This document shows positions 53,901 to 62,764 of a DNA stretch of 64,000 nucleotides, piece by piece. The notes below the pieces were generated by a model. The model saw only the letters and a list, made by a program, of their open reading frames with translations, ran no database searches and had not been told where the DNA came from. The stretch comes from Trachythela sp. YZ-2020. Lineage: Eukaryota > Cnidaria > Anthozoa > Malacalcyonacea > Clavulariidae. The DNA is taken from positions 1,860,001-1,924,000 of the forward strand of contig JADLSH010000249.1 in NCBI GenBank assembly GCA_016169945.1, given 5' to 3'. Position numbers and translations under genes: made by a program. Every line of letters starts with the position of its first letter. Position 1 is the first letter of the stretch.

Positions 53901-55024
53901 TTTGGCAATCTGTACGTATACCAATTAAATCAAGCAACTGCAACTTAGTACTTAGTGAGAGGACGGATGTGAAAGAGACTTTGGGTACGAACTTCTTGTA
54001 GCTGCATTTGATTGTTTAAAAATATAGATTTAGAAAAATAGATCTAGTTGCAGCAAACACAGGTGTGATTTTTCATCGGATACTTTCAGAACGTGCGTTA
54101 TTTCCTTTTAATATCATCCAGCAATTCTCAAACTAGTACAAAAAAATCAAAATACAGAATAATTTTCTCAGCGTACGCGTGTCTCCTCATGGCAGTTTTG
54201 TGTGCAAGTAATTTTAGAACAGAGCGATAAAATAGAATTTATAGAAAAATGTATCTTTACTTGATTCCATTGATTTGGAATTACAATATCAAAAAATCCT
54301 GAATTCCCGAAGGGCTTGTTGCACAGAAATGTTTATATTTTCAGAAAAGTAGTCAATAGAAATCAGAACATGCCATCGTATGATGCCAGAGCCAACTGTA
54401 ACCAAACGATCTGATTGGCGAAAAAGATTGAACCAATCGGAAACGAATGTCGAGTAAAACTGGTATTAAGACTGAAAATGGTATTAAGACTGAAAATGAT
54501 TGAATTCAAAAATCAGTTTCAACCTCGCCGATTGATGATATTTAATTATCTTATTATTTTTCATCTACGTGGTTATATTTATCATATACTATCTAGAAAA
54601 CTATTGATTCATTCTATACATGTAGCTGGTATATTTTTTATCCATCCACGTGGTTATATTTATTATATACTATCTTTCTAGAAAACAATTGATTCATTCT
54701 ATACCTGGTAGAGAATGGACAAACTGCCTGTGATTTTAGAGTCATTGTACACTCGGTATTTGCATTGTGGAGTGTCAGGTTCAAGCCAATATGGACTTTG
54801 ACAAGCAGCATCGTTGCATTGACAATATCGACTCGCTCTAAACCCGAATGGAGAATTACCAGTTGGTTTTAGATCTAAATTTCCACCATAGTCATTGTTT
54901 GTGTAACGGTTGTTTTCGGCTCCATAAGGACAGTTTGCAAATATCAAACGGTTGCCTGCCGTTACGTTCCAAAAAATAATTCCTTGTGTAATCTTTTCTC
55001 CAGTTGTTGCTTCTGGACATGCTC
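44416..55024 (-). CDS. Adhesion G-protein-coupled receptor (HRM + GAIN/GPS + 7TM), eight exons found
   Basis: Minus-strand exons 55024-54705, 53869-53720, 53031-52937, 52238-51617, 51527-51403, 49448-49171, 48763-48697 and 44944-44416 all have GT-AG borders and compatible phases, giving about 2186 nt (over 720 codons). Order: HRM-like domain (CPEAT, FANCPYGA, WLEPDTPQC), GAIN domain, GPS (CVFWDFSLNN ... CHCSHLTNF), seven TMs and a Ser/Thr/His-rich cytoplasmic tail. Family knowledge: self-cleavage at HL/T leaves the tethered agonist beginning TNFAML. Exon 1 as found starts in phase 1, so a signal-peptide exon lies further upstream and was not located. Introns contain hAT, LINE and foldback elements. 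I cannot assign the subfamily. Confidence 0.85.
45665..46270. mobile_element. 606-bp non-autonomous hAT element with perfect 8-bp TSD
   Basis: Begins CAGGGGCGCACATT and ends AATGTGCGCCCCTG (14-bp TIR), flanked by identical GCATCATG at 45657-45664 and 46271-46278. G-runs near the left end and C-runs near the right end (both over 7 long) lie just inside the TIRs. No transposase; one short frame (46004-46210) has no family signature. Located in an adhesion-GPCR intron. Confidence 0.9.
46827..47540 (-). pseudogene. LINE reverse transcriptase C-terminal remnant
   Basis: The frame 47219-46827 matches the thumb and C-terminal region of CR1/L2-type RTs (YTTCIRPITEYACPVF, MIQKRAMRIIF, LNDRRQELTEKLF). 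Upstream pieces in other frames (47220-47540: NKCQLNKSKCKELRV, SHDLKWNEHV) extend it towards the palm, so at least two frameshifts are present. The catalytic motif is not seen. Similar to the element at 39.6-41.1 kb. Inside an adhesion-GPCR intron, same strand. Confidence 0.75.
47541..47841 (-). other. Unassigned reading frame upstream of the LINE remnant
   Basis: About 100 codons open to 47841, hydrophilic, beginning near KWHPGKQNSLLF. Composition suggests former coding sequence, possibly another retroelement piece, but no motif decides. Weak. Confidence 0.2.
48281..48394. repeat. Hairpin repeat in an adhesion-GPCR intron
   Basis: The arm ggtttttgttatatccggaa has its inverse ttccggatatcacaaaaacc, with further pairing of ttatcaaggt/accttgataa around a cagccttcggcttcgcctg centre. 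Miniature foldback element. Confidence 0.65.
48697..48763 (-). CDS. Adhesion GPCR exon: end of TM4 and ECL2
   Basis: The acceptor ccttctag precedes GATTACC and the donor is AATTT/gtaagt. 67 nt encoding GLPAVIVIVTAALEYDEYGD plus ENF, matching the GLP...YG layout of adhesion receptors. Confidence 0.85.
49171..49448 (-). CDS. Adhesion GPCR exon: TM2, TM3, start of TM4
   Basis: The acceptor aaatttag precedes AGAGTTACG and the donor is GGATGGG/gtatgt. It encodes ELRTKVPMQILLN, TM2, the conserved C before TM3 (TSCRVAAIALHYFVLAVFMW) and KCLIAGWG. Confidence 0.9.
49615..49721. repeat. 107-bp hairpin MITE
   Basis: gttatttaccggttgctagg at the left and the near-inverse ccggtaaataac at the right, with agaaaaactgtgccc/gggcacagttttt pairing inside. 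Non-coding. Confidence 0.65.
50450..50880 (-). mobile_element. Foldback element carrying a MADF-like coding fragment
   Basis: Outer arms are inverted: gaggaagatatgcggtattt (50470-50489) against gaatactgcatatcttcctc (50840-50859), with pairing continuing through gtcattcgtgtcggaaaaaa and its inverse, for about 60 bp. Between them a minus-strand frame (50766-50434, 110 codons) contains a Leu/Trp/Tyr pattern like a MADF domain: LVDIWPEYACLYDVRSDFKN followed by RDSREKALQEMA. MADF domains bind DNA and accompany PIF/Harbinger transposases. Whether this is a host-gene capture or a shrunken Harbinger element is open. Confidence 0.55.
51403..51527 (-). CDS. Adhesion GPCR exon: stalk end and TM1
   Basis: The acceptor ttctattctag precedes GATGTTTAC and the donor is TTCAA/gtaagt. 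It encodes a 14-residue acidic segment (DVYIKDHIDGDHEE) then TM1 (ALSIISYIGCFISLGGLILT). Confidence 0.9.
51617..52238 (-). CDS. Adhesion GPCR exon: GAIN domain and GPS
   Basis: The acceptor ctctttcag precedes AGTTTTATCC and the donor is TTAATG/gtaagg. 207 codons covering most of GAIN subdomain B and the GPS with its Cys/Trp set (ACVFWDF, DWSQTGC, VTCHCSHLTNF). The HL/T cleavage triad is intact. Confidence 0.9.
52937..53031 (-). CDS. Adhesion GPCR exon: GAIN N-terminal helix segment
   Basis: The acceptor ctttttctag precedes ACCGGCACG and the donor is GCAAG/gtacaa. 31 codons (TGTNVIKAVDNFLNCDPGLL...) leading in phase 2 into the GAIN exon. Confidence 0.75.
53720..53869 (-). CDS. Adhesion GPCR exon: ectodomain segment
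   Basis: The acceptor ttgttttag precedes GATATAAAAG and the donor is AATGAG/gtgaat; exactly 50 codons, phase 0 at both ends. Contains two NxT/S sequons (NNTS, NLTN) and a beta-rich pattern (LHATLRLVNL, VLFTVLIFEN). No named domain. Confidence 0.75.
54705..55024 (-). CDS. Adhesion GPCR exon: HRM-like Cys-rich domain
   Basis: The acceptor gatcgaaacag precedes GAGCATGTCC and the donor is TACCAG/gtatag; 320 nt. CPEAT...GIIFWNVTAG...FANCPYGA...RYCQCND...PYWLEPDTPQC fits the hormone-receptor (HRM) cysteine/Trp pattern. An alternative in-frame ATG lies 8 codons upstream of GCATGT with a hydrophobic run, so a signal-peptide reading of this exon cannot be fully excluded. Confidence 0.8.
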
Positions 55025-56060
55025 CTGTTTCGATCAAGAACATAATGAACGGAAATAATAAATGAAAACAAAATTTGCCCAGTAAAAGTGACGGCAAAAT
55101 TACGCAATTACCTACAAAAACTAGGCAATTTACAACAATATTATATGGATGCAGATATTGGGAGGAGGTGGGTTATTAATAGTTACTGATGTATTCAACA
55201 GGTGGTGTTGACTTGACAGTAGACCGAATCCGACTGATTCGAACCGCAGACAAGGGTAGTTTATAACCCCTTTTGCAATTATTAGTTGCTGGGGACTGCA
55301 TGTGCCTGGCAACTATATCAGAACTTAAGAAAAAGAAATCGTTAGGCAATAATCGAAAAAAAAGGGGGACTAACAAATTGCATGGCGTCGTTCGTTTTAA
55401 TATAAATTTTATTGGTTGTTGTCGTCGACGAAACACTAAAAAAAAATTTCCCGGACTATACAACATATTCCTAGTTTTTATCTAAATATGTGAAGCCGAT
55501 CCCTTTTTTATTTTGTGATAATACCGTAATTTTCCTCAAAATTATAAAGTTTGCACAAAGGGACCTTCACTGGGGGCAGGGCAAACAATGACTGACTGGG
55601 GAGCACTGGGAGGCTGACTGGGGCAACAGGGGGGCACGCATTTGGGCCAGGGCATTGCCCCCAAAAGGCCCTGAACTATATGTTTGCGCTTCGGTGATTC
55701 TCGGTCTCCAATTTTCGATGGTCTCCAGGCCATAAATCCTGGGCAAAGTTTTTTATCACAACACTACAGAATTGACCTTGTTTTAAAGCGTTTGAATTGA
55801 TCTACTAAACGGCCGCCTGTTGAGATACATCAACATAGATTTCACATTGGCTTGGCTCAATAGCGCTTGTTACGTTATGTAATAGTTAATAAGCGTTTTC
55901 ATTTGCTCTGCCTTAGACATATGTGTACGTATATGAAGCATGTATATAGAACTTAAATAGTTAATAGTTTAGTAGATAAAACGAGGAAAGAACTCCACAA
56001 GATTTCCTCAGCTTAATTGAGAAGCATAACTACATAAATCTTTTAACCACAAAGTACAAA
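55025..56060. other. Upstream of the adhesion GPCR, no gene recognised
   Basis: Expected to hold part of the first intron. A G-rich patch (ctgggggcaggg, caggggggcacg) at 55560-55680 is compositionally unlike its surroundings. No exon with a signal peptide and phase-1 donor was recognised. Confidence 0.35.
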
Positions 56061-56101
56061 AAACTTTTAACAGCAACACAGTTAAGGTCAGCTATAGTTG
56101 C

Positions 56102-56605
56102 ATGAACAATATCAAGTCCATAATCACTAGGCACAATGCACGCATAATTAGGAAAAACCCGCCACAGACCCTTAGCAATGACGCAATCAGTTGCAATTGC
56201 AGAGATGAGAACACATGCTCACTTCAGAGACAATGCGCGACCAAGGACAGGGTATACAAGGCAACTGTTACCACAAGCAACACAAACAACACTAAACACT
56301 GCATTGGCATGACTGCAAGCACATTTAAAGAGCGATACCGTAACCACATTAAATCATTTCACCACAAATGACACCGAACTTTCGAAATACATTTTACTGA
56401 CAGAAAACAAACAAGATTTCACCATAACGTGGTCAATCATAAAGAACACAGTTTCGTATGTATACGGGAGGATAAAAGAGATGCAATTTACGTTTGGAAG
56501 AAAAATTATGTATCATGAAAGAAGACAAACAATTTTTATTTAACAAAATATCGGAAATAGTTTCAACGTGCAGACACAAAAACAGATTTCAAATTAACAA
56601 CCGAC
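56102..56605 (+). pseudogene. Penelope-like element GIY-YIG endonuclease remnant
   Basis: The frame 56102-56371 has a Cys cluster (SCNCRDENTCSLQRQC), then VYKATV, and HCIGMTASTFKERYRNH. This is the Cys-rich linker plus GIY-YIG core typical of Penelope-like retroelements, with the two motif tyrosines changed (HCIG in the second). Homology continues to about 56605 in shifted frames (EKLCIM, STCRHKNRF). The RT part is absent. Inactive 3' fragment. Confidence 0.75.
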
Positions 56606-58667
56606 AAAAGTAAAGGAATGTATGGAATGTGTGAACGCCCACACGCTCACGTTTCGACCAAAATTATTTAAGCATGGAAAATTTTTTCGAATTCCCTCGC
56701 CACTTAATGATCGTTTATTGCGGGAAACAGACTGTAGTGGATACCTTGAGGTAAGTGAAAACTATTATATAGCCTATATATATCAAATATCACGTATTTT
56801 AAGCATATATTTATAATGTATTATCTAAATTGTAATTAATTTAGCTGGGACTGCAATGTATAAAATTGTAGTATTATCAATCAATTACTGTATCATCTTT
56901 GCACAGTCTATAATCTCAAATGTCTCAAATCATACAGTTACACCCGGTACAACTCGAGTAAACATCTGTTCGAGTAAACGCAATTGGGATATGTGTAAAC
57001 AATTTTCGCAATTGTTAAACTTTGTATCCATATCTTCAGACGAACGTGAATCCTCAGTCTGTGTATCGTCTTGCCGTGACTCATTCTGCATCCGTATATC
57101 AAGTAGCCAATTTTCGACTCCGCTTTTGTTGAATAGGGTTTTATCGCGCGTCTCCTACCAAATCAAATGATGGATAAATTTAAACATTAATGGCGGTGCA
57201 TTGTGAATTTTATTTCGGATACGTCCGTATGATTTGTATATTTTGCCCTTTGTATATAATTTCTCCTTTTTGCATTCCACGTCAAATTGTCCGTAGATGT
57301 GAGAATGGAGTGAAGGATTTATTCAGCTTTGTATTTATCAACCTTGTCATTTATACGCCGGGAGTATAGCTGAACGCGCCGATGGATCGGAGATGTTCCT
57401 TTGTTGCTATCCATAGTTGGAATGAGGAGATGAGTTTAATGCTGACTATTCTATATTAATTCTGCAGGTTCTTCTAAGATTGGATCAAGAACCAATCTTA
57501 CAAAACCATTTCCAAGCCGAACAAGTATCTGCCTTTTTCCCTTAACAGTTCTATATTGGTTGGCTATAGATCAATAATATCGTGCTTAAAAGGTCTAAGT
57601 TTGCTGATTGTTTATTTAGGAAGTGTGAGGTTTGTGAAGTATATACTAAGCTCGGGTCGGAGCTATCCTTTCATCTTAGAGCCCGGCTTGGAGGTATGTA
57701 CTCAGCTCGGCTCGGAGATATATGTGCCAACTTTTACCAACCTTATTAGTGTTAAACTCGCCGTAGAATTATTTAGCTCTGATTTACTAACCATTAGTGA
57801 TGACGTAGCCAAAGACGAACCATTCCGATGCATATTACCTGAAGTCATAATTTTCCCAAGCAAAATTTCTAAATAGACTGAAAGCTCAGAATTGTCAGCA
57901 CTATCTTTGGCTCTTTTAAAGTTTGACTTTCTTCACTGCTATATGTATATTTACTGCTATTTTACCACATGCACATTTGTTTCTGTGATCCAACTTCAAA
58001 AATTGTCTCGGTGCTACATTCGAGAGAAAAATCGTTCATTTTTAATTCTTTCTGTGGGTTCATCACAGTTAATTATTTAAATCGTTAAATAACATCGTTA
58101 ATTATTTAAAAGCTGTCCCTGTTTGCTGCAGTTCTTACTGTTTCCTATATTTTAGAAAAAAGTTAAAGTACTTGAATTCTTCGGTTTTTGTTTGTTTATT
58201 TATTTCTCTGTTTGTTCATTTCTTTGTATTTTAAGAGAACGAAGATTAATTGTTTGTTATGTTGGGCGTTGTTTCTGTTTGCTTGTTTGTGCGTTTGTTT
58301 TCCTATTTCCTATTTTTTCCTTCGCTTGTTTTAAGTTTAAGTTTGCGTTGTTCGTTTATTTGTTTGTCTGTTTGTTTCCTTGTCTGAATATTTGCTTCTG
58401 TTTTTTGAAGGTATGTTGTCTGGTGTGAATTCAACAAAAAGTATAAATAAGCGAAAAATAAAGCTAATAGAAACGTTTGCGCAGCTGATGCCAATCAGTC
58501 AATTGCCCTTGTTTAACGTTCATGCGAAAATTTGGATGATTTTCCATACTACCGTCTCGAAAGTACGACATTAGGATTAAGGTTCGGATTAGGGTTAGAA
58601 AAAACGTTAGTATACACTATGATAAGGATTAGGATTGGTGGTAGAATTGTGGTGAGAACTCTATTGA
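56606..58667. other. Intergenic stretch, no gene recognised
   Basis: T-rich, with TTTG-rich low-complexity sequence at 58180-58400 (frames there give Cys/Phe-rich translations that look spurious). A short ttaggattaagg/ggattagggttag run at 58570-58640 resembles degenerate telomere-like repeats. A near-duplicate agctcgg-tcggag motif lies at 57650 and 57703. Confidence 0.4.
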
Positions 58668-58813
58668 CTTCAAATGTAATTTCTAAGCATGTTAAAACAG
58701 CGAATATATTTCGGGTTTTTGACAAAAGTTTGTCTAGCATAGTTTTGACAAATGTTTGTCAAAAACCCGAAATATATTCGCTGTTTTAACATGCTTAGAA
58801 ATTACATTTGAAG
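58668..58813. repeat. 146-bp palindrome with perfect 59-bp arms
   Basis: CTTCAAATGTAATTTCTAAG at the left is exactly mirrored at the right end (CTTAGAAATTACATTTGAAG). Pairing is perfect for 59 bp, with a ~28-bp loop. Probably a young foldback MITE. No clear target duplication. Confidence 0.85.
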
Positions 58814-59087
58814 TTAAAACCTTGTGGACTGAATGTAGTAAAATCACTAGTGTTTAAAGTGATGTAGTTTTTGTAGAGTTTTTGTTTGTAATTTGTGGAA
58901 CATTTTGCATTTGTAAAAGTTGTAGATTTATTTATTTTATTTACAAGCTTTGTCAAAAGTGACAGGGATGACCCACAGAGCTTGCTGTTCCATTACGGGA
59001 TCCCTAGTTATATTTTGAGATATATACATAATATAATCAAACACTTGATATACAGTAGCTACTTTGGGACTAAGACAAAACTGAGAA

Positions 59088-61586
59088 CTAACAACACATT
59101 TTAACAACCAAACTAGAAAGAGGACGGCACGAGTGACATTTTACACAGACTGTTTTTAAAGTTTGTGGAATATTAACATCATATACTTGTTCAGTTAGGC
59201 CGTGATAGTACGACAACAGTTTAGACTTAAATTGGCTAATAGTAAGATCACTACAGCGCAATGCTGATGGTAAAGAGTTAAAAACTCTGGGAGCTCTACA
59301 GTAGAGACTATTCTGAAAAGTTAGCGTGTTAGCTTTAGGAATGTTTAAAGTTATTTCTTTGCCTTGGTTTGATTGTCTTGTTAAGCGACCGGATGATTTG
59401 ATGCAAATATAGGGATCATCTGATGCAGATAGAGCTCTGAAAACATATACCATGTCCAGGTACTCGTGCCAGTATGAGACGGGTAAAAGTCCTATTTTTA
59501 GCAGTCTGGTCTTATAGCTAACGTCAGATCTGAATGGCAGGGATAAAATAAACTTCGTGGCGCGGCGTTGGACCCTTTCAACATCGAGAATCAATGTCAC
59601 CGATTGAGGAGACCATACATGTGAGCAGTAAGCAAAGTGACTCCTTACTAAGACTTTGTATAGTGCAGTACGGACATGCTGGTCGTGAATGTCAAGTAAA
59701 GATCTTCGTACAAAACCCAACATTTTGCTGGCTTTACCCACTACTTTAGAGACCTGTGAGTTCCACTTAAGGTCGGGTGTAACCAGAACACCAAGATCTT
59801 TTTGAATAATTGTGTTTTTTATAGATTTGTCAGTCAGATGGTAGCATGTTTGGATGGGCTTAGTGTTCCTTGTTGCTCTGAGTAGACCACACTTTGATTG
59901 GTTAAGGTCCATTCCCCATACCTCACACCAATGACATATGCTGTCCAGATCACGTTGGAGACACTCTCCATCTTTTTCGTCCATAATAGGGCCATAACAC
60001 TTCGTGTCATCAGCAAACAGTGGTACGGATGATGTGTCAGTTACTTTCGGCAGGTCGCTTACATAGATCAAAAATAGAAGTGGGCCCAGAATGGAACCTT
60101 GGGGCACTCCCGACAGTACTCGGAGCGGTTGAGATGTTTGGCCAAGAACGGTGACTCTCTGATAGCGGCCCACTAAGTAGTCCTCAAACCAGTTTAACAA
60201 ATTGCCAACGATGCCAAACATACGTAATTTTTGGATAAGTAGTTGATGGTCTACCCTGTCGAAGGCTTTAGCAAAATCCAGGTAGATTGTGTCAGTTTGC
60301 ACTCTCTTATCTAGAGACTCGCCGATTTCGTTTATGACTCGCAGTAACTGAGAGGTGGTAGATTTGCCTTTTAGAAAACCAAGCTGACGTTCGTGAAGAT
60401 TGGAGGATATGTGTTCGAACAGTATGTTGAAAATACAACGTTCGAGAACTTTGGACACAATTGGTAATAATGAGATGGGCCTATAGTTGGACACCTCTTT
60501 CTTTGACCCACCCTTGGGGATTGGTATTATATTAGATAGTTTCCATGCCGATGGGATCATTCCAAGACTTAGACTTTTGTTGAATAGATTACATAGGGAG
60601 AAACAAATGTAAGGCGCACAATTTTTTAGTAATTTGGCATGGATGTGATCAGGACCCGTTGCTTTATTTTCGTCCAATGACAGGAGAATAGAATAAACTT
60701 CATCAGGTGAGATAAGTATGTCACTTATTTGGTCAGACGAGATTGGGTTATCTGAAAGATTCAAGATGTGGTCTTTGGTGCATGGTGGCTTGAACATGGA
60801 GAAGAAATAGTTGTTAAATAGATTTGCAATATCAGTTGGATTTTCAGCTGCAACAATGGTGTTTTCACGTGTCCAGACCATTTTGTTTGGTACGCTAGAT
60901 AACTTTGATGTTGATTTAAAACCTGACCAGAATTTCTTTGAACTGTTTTTCATTAAACTAGGCAGAGATTGATAGAATTGTTTACGTTTTGTAGCTATCA
61001 GAGACTTAGACAAACGCCGAAGGGTTCGGAACTTTTCCCAGAGATGCGGGCGAGCGCTGTTCTTTGCTTTCCTTCTGGCAGTCTCTTTTTGTTGGAGAAG
61101 GTGTTTTAGTTCGCTATCGAACCATGGTGGAGTGTTACGCCTTTTGAAAGACTTGGATGGGATATATTGGGATACAGTTTTTAGAAACATGTCACTCCAG
61201 CGTTGCCAGTCGTCATTAATGTCACTGTCTATTGTTGTGGGTGACAGATCGATGGACGCAAGAGTTTGAAACAAACCCTCCCAGTCGGCTTTTCTGTAGT
61301 TAAAAACAGTACGCGGATCGTATGTATAAGTCTTTAGACACATATTATAGTCAAAGAACAATAGATTATGATCACTAGAGATGCCCATAGTTGATGGTAG
61401 AACGCTTGAAACATCAGTAATATTTTCAGGTGAATTAGTAAAAATAAGGTCAAGAATGTTATTTAGTCTTATTGGGTGCATATTACATTGTTCCAGAAAA
61501 CAGTCCATTGTAAGGTCACGGAATTCAGCACTGCCAGAAGAGATGAATGAATGATAATAATATTTATTCAGGCAAACCACCATCAC
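59088..61586 (-). CDS. CR1-like LINE ORF2, reverse transcriptase part
   Basis: An 832-codon frame. Residues ~20-80 are the C-terminal end of the endonuclease (LDLIFTN, SDHNLL). A linker (95-280) follows, then RT with NYRPISLLP (367-375), YLDFAKAFDRVDH (435-447), GVPQGSILGP (493-502) and an intact FADD (524-527), then thumb and C-terminal domain (VQRRATKFI). The frame begins by overlapping the stop of the upstream endonuclease frame (TGATG). An intact element would have endonuclease and RT in one ORF, so this is a single break. The best preserved retrotransposon here. Confidence 0.9.
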   Translation of the reverse strand: MMVVCLNKYYYHSFISSGSAEFRDLTMDCFLEQCNMHPIRLNNILDLIFTNSPENITDVSSVLPSTMGISSDHNLLFFDYNMCLKTYTYDPRTVFNYRKADWEGLFQTLASIDLSPTTIDSDINDDWQRWSDMFLKTVSQYIPSKSFKRRNTPPWFDSELKHLLQQKETARRKAKNSARPHLWEKFRTLRRLSKSLIATKRKQFYQSLPSLMKNSSKKFWSGFKSTSKLSSVPNKMVWTRENTIVAAENPTDIANLFNNYFFSMFKPPCTKDHILNLSDNPISSDQISDILISPDEVYSILLSLDENKATGPDHIHAKLLKNCAPYICFSLCNLFNKSLSLGMIPSAWKLSNIIPIPKGGSKKEVSNYRPISLLPIVSKVLERCIFNILFEHISSNLHERQLGFLKGKSTTSQLLRVINEIGESLDKRVQTDTIYLDFAKAFDRVDHQLLIQKLRMFGIVGNLLNWFEDYLVGRYQRVTVLGQTSQPLRVLSGVPQGSILGPLLFLIYVSDLPKVTDTSSVPLFADDTKCYGPIMDEKDGECLQRDLDSICHWCEVWGMDLNQSKCGLLRATRNTKPIQTCYHLTDKSIKNTIIQKDLGVLVTPDLKWNSQVSKVVGKASKMLGFVRRSLLDIHDQHVRTALYKVLVRSHFAYCSHVWSPQSVTLILDVERVQRRATKFILSLPFRSDVSYKTRLLKIGLLPVSYWHEYLDMVYVFRALSASDDPYICIKSSGRLTRQSNQGKEITLNIPKANTLTFQNSLYCRAPRVFNSLPSALRCSDLTISQFKSKLLSYYHGLTEQVYDVNIPQTLKTVCVKCHSCRPLSSLVVKMCC

Positions 61587-62500
61587 AGATTGTGTTTTTC
61601 AGGTGGTTCCTGGGGTAAGATAACGTTAGGGGTTGGAGTAAGATTTGAGTTCCAAGTGAGATTGGGAAAGTTAAAGTCTCCGGTAATCAGGACTTTGTCA
61701 TAGTTTTCAACGATTTCTAGGAATGACGCGTATAGTTCAATCCATTCCGTGAGATTACAGTTTGGTGGTCGATAGCAAACAGAGAGAAGACAATTTTTTG
61801 AGTTTTTATTAATGAGTTCAACCACAATGATTTCCAAACGATCAGACCATTTACCTGGGGCAGAAGTTATTATATTATATTGTAGTCCCTTACGCAACGC
61901 CAACAGAACACCACCTCCACGTTTTTCAGATGGACGGTCTTTCCTGATGATGTCATAACCAGCAGGAAGTATTTCATTATCAGAGACACTGTTATTTAGC
62001 CACGTTTCGGTTACTGCAACAATGTCAAGATTTTCAGCGTAAACTAAGTCTTGGAAAGATTTTAAGTTACTTGTACGCGTGCCATCTGGCAGTTTATTAA
62101 GACTCTGCAAACTTTGGGCGTTGAATGATAGACAGCGTTTGGTGTTATTTAGCTTATCATTTTGGAATGCCATAGTAAAAGGGCCAGGGTTAAGATGAAC
62201 GTCTCCGGATAATTTGACTAGAATCAATGCCACTGATGCATTTACAAAGAGGCGGGCACCGTGAATCAGTAGAGTGTTATTTGTTAGTGGTTGCGTTTTA
62301 ACACTAGGTTGACGTTTGCTGCAGTATGATGGTAGTTTCACGGTGGCAGTCTCTTTGTGAACGTGAAAGACAGAGCAATTCGTGTCCCAGGGCAAGTTAG
62401 AAAGTTTGTTTATATTTGTTGCTAATTCACCGAGTATGAGATAAAGGTACAGAATCAAACAAACGCCACGAGAAGTTAAAAGGCCACCGACGACTGCCAT
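61583..62500 (-). CDS. CR1-like LINE ORF2, N-terminal 2A-like region and AP endonuclease
   Basis: 305 codons from ATG at 62500. Residues 1-22 are hydrophobic (GVCLILYLYLILG) and signal-like. Residues 91-107 are a hydrophobic stretch followed by GDVHLNPGP, a 2A-like motif differing from the consensus D-V-E-x-N-P-G-P at one position. The endonuclease starts at about 121 (CLSFNAQSL), with VTETWL (E of the active site), RGGGVLLA and GDFNFPN. It ends in ...EKHNL at a stop overlapping the next frame. Known in the family: 2A-like peptides occur at ORF2 N-termini of some invertebrate CR1-type elements. Confidence 0.85.
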   Translation of the reverse strand: MAVVGGLLTSRGVCLILYLYLILGELATNINKLSNLPWDTNCSVFHVHKETATVKLPSYCSKRQPSVKTQPLTNNTLLIHGARLFVNASVALILVKLSGDVHLNPGPFTMAFQNDKLNNTKRCLSFNAQSLQSLNKLPDGTRTSNLKSFQDLVYAENLDIVAVTETWLNNSVSDNEILPAGYDIIRKDRPSEKRGGGVLLALRKGLQYNIITSAPGKWSDRLEIIVVELINKNSKNCLLSVCYRPPNCNLTEWIELYASFLEIVENYDKVLITGDFNFPNLTWNSNLTPTPNVILPQEPPEKHNL

Positions 62501-62764
62501 GATTGCGTGATTAGATCCGCATTTGATGATAAGTCTAAGTGTCAGGTGTCGAAAATGTTATTGCCTTAATATCAGGGAAAACGCCGTCCTGAGAAATGTA
62601 GAAATCCAAATAAAAAATCTATCCAAATAGGTTCATGAGCTAGATAAAAGTAGAGCGATTCCACGAGGAGAGCGCCAGTATTTAGAGTTGTGTAAATTGA
62701 AAAAACTTGAGTTTGAGTTGAAAAAACTTGCCAACCTTGTCAATATATTAGACCATAGACTATC
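62501..62764. other. LINE 5' region and spacer
   Basis: Upstream of the LINE ORF start; no separate ORF1 was recognised. The exact 5' end of the element is not marked by a clear target duplication. Confidence 0.35.

Noticed and set aside
58192..58428. Cys/Phe-rich frame that looks like membrane segments
   Set aside because: Arises from TTTG/TTTC low-complexity DNA; no exon borders or homology pattern.
58570..58640. Interstitial telomere repeat
   Set aside because: Only a few degenerate TTAGG/TTAGGG-like units; too short and irregular to call.
61583..61590. TGATG overlap as a programmed termination-reinitiation site in the LINE
   Set aside because: The break falls inside the endonuclease domain, where a single polypeptide is expected, and coincides with a LINE-tail-like insertion; a mutation explains it better.
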